A DNA stretch of 7,842 bases, from NCBI RefSeq assembly GCF_043951865.1, contig NZ_JBINJF010000062.1:1-7842 (forward strand), read 5' to 3'. The stretch comes from JAMQKA01 sp043951865. GTDB taxonomy: Bacteria; Bacteroidota; Rhodothermia; Balneolales; Balneolaceae. A model generated the notes under the pieces. The model did not search any database, was not told where the DNA came from, and saw nothing but the letters and a program-made list of their open reading frames with translations. Made by a program: the position numbers and the translations under genes. Positions 4,948-7,842 of the stretch are shown here, piece by piece. Each line of letters starts with the position of its first letter. Position 1 is the first letter of the stretch.

Positions 4948-7842
4948 TCAAAAGTTAATATTAATTCCGAATTTGAACATTCTGGCAATAGGATAATTTC
5001 CATTTCGAGTTTGACCAGGTTGGAGTGGATCATTCGCCAGTACGGATTCTTCTGGATTCTGTATATCAGTATTAGATATCCAGAGATTGTGTACATTCAA
5101 GTATGCTCTTAGTTCATTAGCACCCATTGAATTAAGAAACCCGATTTGATTACTACTAAATGTGTGTCCAAGCGTTATATTTCTAATCCATATGTGAGAA
5201 TTGTCCTCGACCCAGACACTTTTGTTGTATCTATGTACAATATTATTGTATGAAATTGCTCTGGCGTGAATTCCATCACCAGGGTTCTCCGGTGACCTCC
5301 ACCTATTTTGGGCTTCTGCGGTTACATTAAATATTCCCATCAAATTCCAGTGATCTTCACGATCTGTTCTCAAAGTTTCCCCACCTTGAGAACCCGTTAC
5401 TGAAACACTAAAATCAAAATTCTTATAATTTAATGAACTATTTAAACCCCACGTAAAATCAGGAAATGCATTACCTATTCTTACAAAATCGGTAAATGGA
5501 TCTGTTCTTCCGTCGCCATTAACATCTTTATATCTCCACTGCCCAGGTATAGCATCGCCATTGGGTATATGATTTTGGATCTCTTCCATCGTGTTATATA
5601 TACCTTCAACCTCGAATCCATAAAATTGGCCAATAGGATAGCCCTCTTCCGTTATATGTTGTCCTTGACTTACGGGAGCAAGTATTGGACTATCTAGTTT
5701 TGTTACTTCGTTTGAGTTGTGAGCAATATTAAAACTCAAATCCCAGTTAACGATAGAATTTCTTACTATTGTCGAATTAACTTCGAACTCTATGCCTTGA
5801 TTGGTGACCTCTCCTCGATTAACAACAGCCTCATTAAATCCAGAAGTAAATGGAGTTTCAATATTTAGGAGCATATTACTAGTTATTTTTTCATATGCAT
5901 CCAAGGTGAAATTTAACCTGTCTTCAAGCATGCTCATATTCAAACCGAGATTTACCTGTTGCACTTCTTCCCAACCCAAATTTGGATTTCCGAGGTTAGT
6001 GACAGTTCTACCAGAAACTTCTTGGCTATTCAATGTATAATTAGCTGTGCTTACCGTTCCTAAATGAGAATAATTACCAATATTAAAATTACCTGATAAC
6101 CCATATCCCCCTCTTATTAATAGATTATTGAATAAGTTAACTTCTCTCATAAATTTTTCTTCAGAAATTCTCCAACCGACAGAGAACGAAGGGAAACTAC
6201 CCCATCGGTTATCGGCTCCAAATCTCGAGGAGCCATCTCTTCTGATTGTAGCTGTTATTAAATATTTATCTTTAAAATCATAATTAATTCTACCTAATAC
6301 CGAAACTAAACTCCATTCGCCAATATTAGTATTACCACCAATGGTAGGTGCAGCATTAAAGGTTCTAATTTCATTGTCAGGAAAATTAGTAGCACTAAAA
6401 TTTCCGACCTCTATTGTTTCTTGCTGAATAGAGAGCCCTGCTAATGCTCTAATATTATGATCTCCGTAAACTGACTCATAGCGTATTGTATTCTCATTAA
6501 GCCAGTTTAAAGTCTCTTGATCGGTAAATCTGGCGTTAGCAGCAGTGGGTGGAGATCTAAAACCAACACCAACAGTTGTAGGTTTAAAAAATTCTGTTTT
6601 GGCATTATTCCAGTCAACGTTAAATGTTGATCTAAGTGTTATTCCACTATAGACTTCATATTCTGCATATGTATTAACTATCGATCTTTTTCTGCTAAGT
6701 TCTTCATCCACTTCCTTTAATTTTAATACTGGATTTACAAACGGTAACATCCCAGCTCCCGTTATCATAGATGTTAATGTACCGTCGGATTTTCTGACCG
6801 AGGCAATTGGATTTACAAGAAAAGAACTGGCAATTGCACTGAATCTACCCGGCTCATCTACTTCTGGTGCTAATTTTTGATTCTCTAAAGAGGGAGCAAT
6901 TCTCAAACCTACACTAATATTTTCACTCAGGTTGGCGTCAATATTGGCTCTCAAGTTGTATCGTCTATACCCTGTCTCAAGAACTGTTCCTCTTTGATCC
7001 ATAAAGTTTGCAGACACCATTGCTCTTATTGTTTCATTACCAGTACTTATGCTGAAATTTTGTTCATGCATAATGGCATTTTCAAAAATTTGATCTTGCC
7101 AATCGGTTCCTTCACCATATTGCTCAGGATTCCTATACATTTCCGGTATATCCTGCTCTGTAGGTTCTCTTCCTTGGTTGAAGCGAATATTATCTTGCAT
7201 TCTCTCTTTCATGAATTGGGCCCATTGACGAGCATTCATAACTTCGACCATACCTCTCTCCCTTACACTTTGAATTCCAATAGAGCTATTCACCTGTATT
7301 TGTGTTTGTGGAGTCCCTTCTTTGGTAGTTATTAAGACAACCCCATTTGCTCCCCTAGAACCGTAAATAGCTGTAGCAGAAGCATCTTTTAATACTTCAA
7401 TAGATTCTATTTGACTCGGTGAAATACTGTTAAGAGGGTTGGATTTCGTATTTGGAGAATTGGGTATTGGGAATCCATCTACTACAAAAAGCGGATCATT
7501 ACCTGCTCCAATAGATCCGATACCCCTAATACGAATGGAAGGCCCACCTCCTGGAGTCCCACTCACATTCTGCACCTGTACTCCAGCTACTTTACCAGTA
7601 ATTGCCTGGTCAACTCCAGTTACTGATGTAGACTCAATATCTTCTGTAGAAATAGAACCAACTGAGCCAGTAACGTCTCTTCGCCTTTGTGTGCCGTAAC
7701 CAACAACAACCACATCTTCCCCAACTACTGCCTGGGATGTTAATACTGCGTCAATTTGTGTTCTCCCATTGATTGGAACTTCCCGTGTTTGATAACCAAT
7801 GAACGAAAACACAAGCGTATCTTGAAGACTATTAACTGGCAG
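4948..7842 (-). CDS. susC-like: SusC/RagA-family TonB-dependent outer-membrane transporter, 5' end off-window
   Basis: This is the energised importer of the SusCD pair. The frame is open to the window edge: ten codons precede the first possible GTG at 7812 (LPVNSLQDTL, then VFSFIGYQT). That GTG lies inside the carboxypeptidase-D-like N-terminal domain, so it is not the real start. The signal peptide and most of that domain are outside the window. Of 964 visible residues, about 1-35 end the N-terminal domain. EDVVVVGYGTQ (~42-52) is the hallmark joint before the plug. The plug spans ~54-175, with ITGKVAGVQV, IRIRGIGSIG, DPLFVVDGFP, IESIEVLKDASATAIYGSRG and NGVVLITTKEG. The rest is the 22-strand barrel, ending in a strand that terminates in aromatic Phe (FKFGININF), the usual assembly signal. 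Several DGSSRFG and GN(F/Y)-type barrel blocks are intact, with no frameshift. Expected full length is about 1000-1100 residues. Promoter and any sigma/anti-sigma or hybrid two-component regulator would lie to the right, beyond 7842. Confidence 0.95.
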   Translation of the reverse strand: MPVNSLQDTLVFSFIGYQTREVPINGRTQIDAVLTSQAVVGEDVVVVGYGTQRRRDVTGSVGSISTEDIESTSVTGVDQAITGKVAGVQVQNVSGTPGGGPSIRIRGIGSIGAGNDPLFVVDGFPIPNSPNTKSNPLNSISPSQIESIEVLKDASATAIYGSRGANGVVLITTKEGTPQTQIQVNSSIGIQSVRERGMVEVMNARQWAQFMKERMQDNIRFNQGREPTEQDIPEMYRNPEQYGEGTDWQDQIFENAIMHEQNFSISTGNETIRAMVSANFMDQRGTVLETGYRRYNLRANIDANLSENISVGLRIAPSLENQKLAPEVDEPGRFSAIASSFLVNPIASVRKSDGTLTSMITGAGMLPFVNPVLKLKEVDEELSRKRSIVNTYAEYEVYSGITLRSTFNVDWNNAKTEFFKPTTVGVGFRSPPTAANARFTDQETLNWLNENTIRYESVYGDHNIRALAGLSIQQETIEVGNFSATNFPDNEIRTFNAAPTIGGNTNIGEWSLVSVLGRINYDFKDKYLITATIRRDGSSRFGADNRWGSFPSFSVGWRISEEKFMREVNLFNNLLIRGGYGLSGNFNIGNYSHLGTVSTANYTLNSQEVSGRTVTNLGNPNLGWEEVQQVNLGLNMSMLEDRLNFTLDAYEKITSNMLLNIETPFTSGFNEAVVNRGEVTNQGIEFEVNSTIVRNSIVNWDLSFNIAHNSNEVTKLDSPILAPVSQGQHITEEGYPIGQFYGFEVEGIYNTMEEIQNHIPNGDAIPGQWRYKDVNGDGRTDPFTDFVRIGNAFPDFTWGLNSSLNYKNFDFSVSVTGSQGGETLRTDREDHWNLMGIFNVTAEAQNRWRSPENPGDGIHARAISYNNIVHRYNKSVWVEDNSHIWIRNITLGHTFSSNQIGFLNSMGANELRAYLNVHNLWISNTDIQNPEESVLANDPLQPGQTRNGNYPIARMFKFGININF

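Noticed and set aside
4949..4951. TTG at 4951 as the start of the SusD protein.
   Set aside because: It overlaps the susC stop and adds six residues ahead of a standard lipoprotein signal. The ATG at 4933 gives a normal signal peptide with Cys27.
7810..7812. GTG at 7812 as the start of the SusC protein.
   Set aside because: The frame is open to the window edge, and the codons before and after belong to the carboxypeptidase-D-like domain (TLVFSFIGYQT), so the real start is outside the window.

Overview
The window looks like a piece of a chromosome from the phylum Bacteroidota or a close FCB relative. The main evidence is a SusC/SusD outer-membrane glycan-uptake pair, which is diagnostic of that group. 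Supporting signs are AT-rich coding sequence, weak or absent Shine-Dalgarno sequences, and a SusD lipoprotein signal followed by acidic residues. I cannot name a genus. All recognisable protein-coding sequence lies on the minus strand, so the functional order reads right to left.

Right and centre (7842 to 1756) hold three intact-looking genes in a tight unidirectional cluster. These are a SusC/RagA TonB-dependent transporter (cut by the window edge at its N-terminus), a SusD/RagB glycan-binding lipoprotein 14 nt downstream, and a secreted type I (S1, cysteine-type) sulfatase 37 nt after that. Together they form the core of a polysaccharide utilisation locus (PUL) for a sulfated glycan. SusD and SusC would capture and import the oligosaccharide, and the sulfatase would remove sulfate esters. 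No glycoside hydrolase or polysaccharide lyase, regulator or sulfatase-maturating enzyme is visible, so the substrate cannot be named.

Left (1755 to 1) is a scrap-yard of mobile DNA abutting the end of the sulfatase gene. Immediately after the sulfatase stop is a short, same-strand stretch that resembles the C-terminus of a second SusD protein. It runs into the C-terminal half of an IS4-family transposase. That fragment is split by an 865-bp IS5-family deletion derivative (321-1185) with 16-bp terminal inverted repeats and a 6-bp direct repeat, TAACTA. Removing the insert and one repeat copy restores the IS4 reading frame exactly. Further left are three tandem ~23-bp units like those at the ends of IS21-family elements, suggesting a third element continuing beyond base 1. 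By eye, the IS region is more GC-rich than the PUL genes.

I found no RNA gene, CRISPR array, riboswitch or convincing terminator. I see no clearly new biochemical system. The most informative structure is the nested insertion history and the possible remnant of a second SusD at the PUL/IS boundary.
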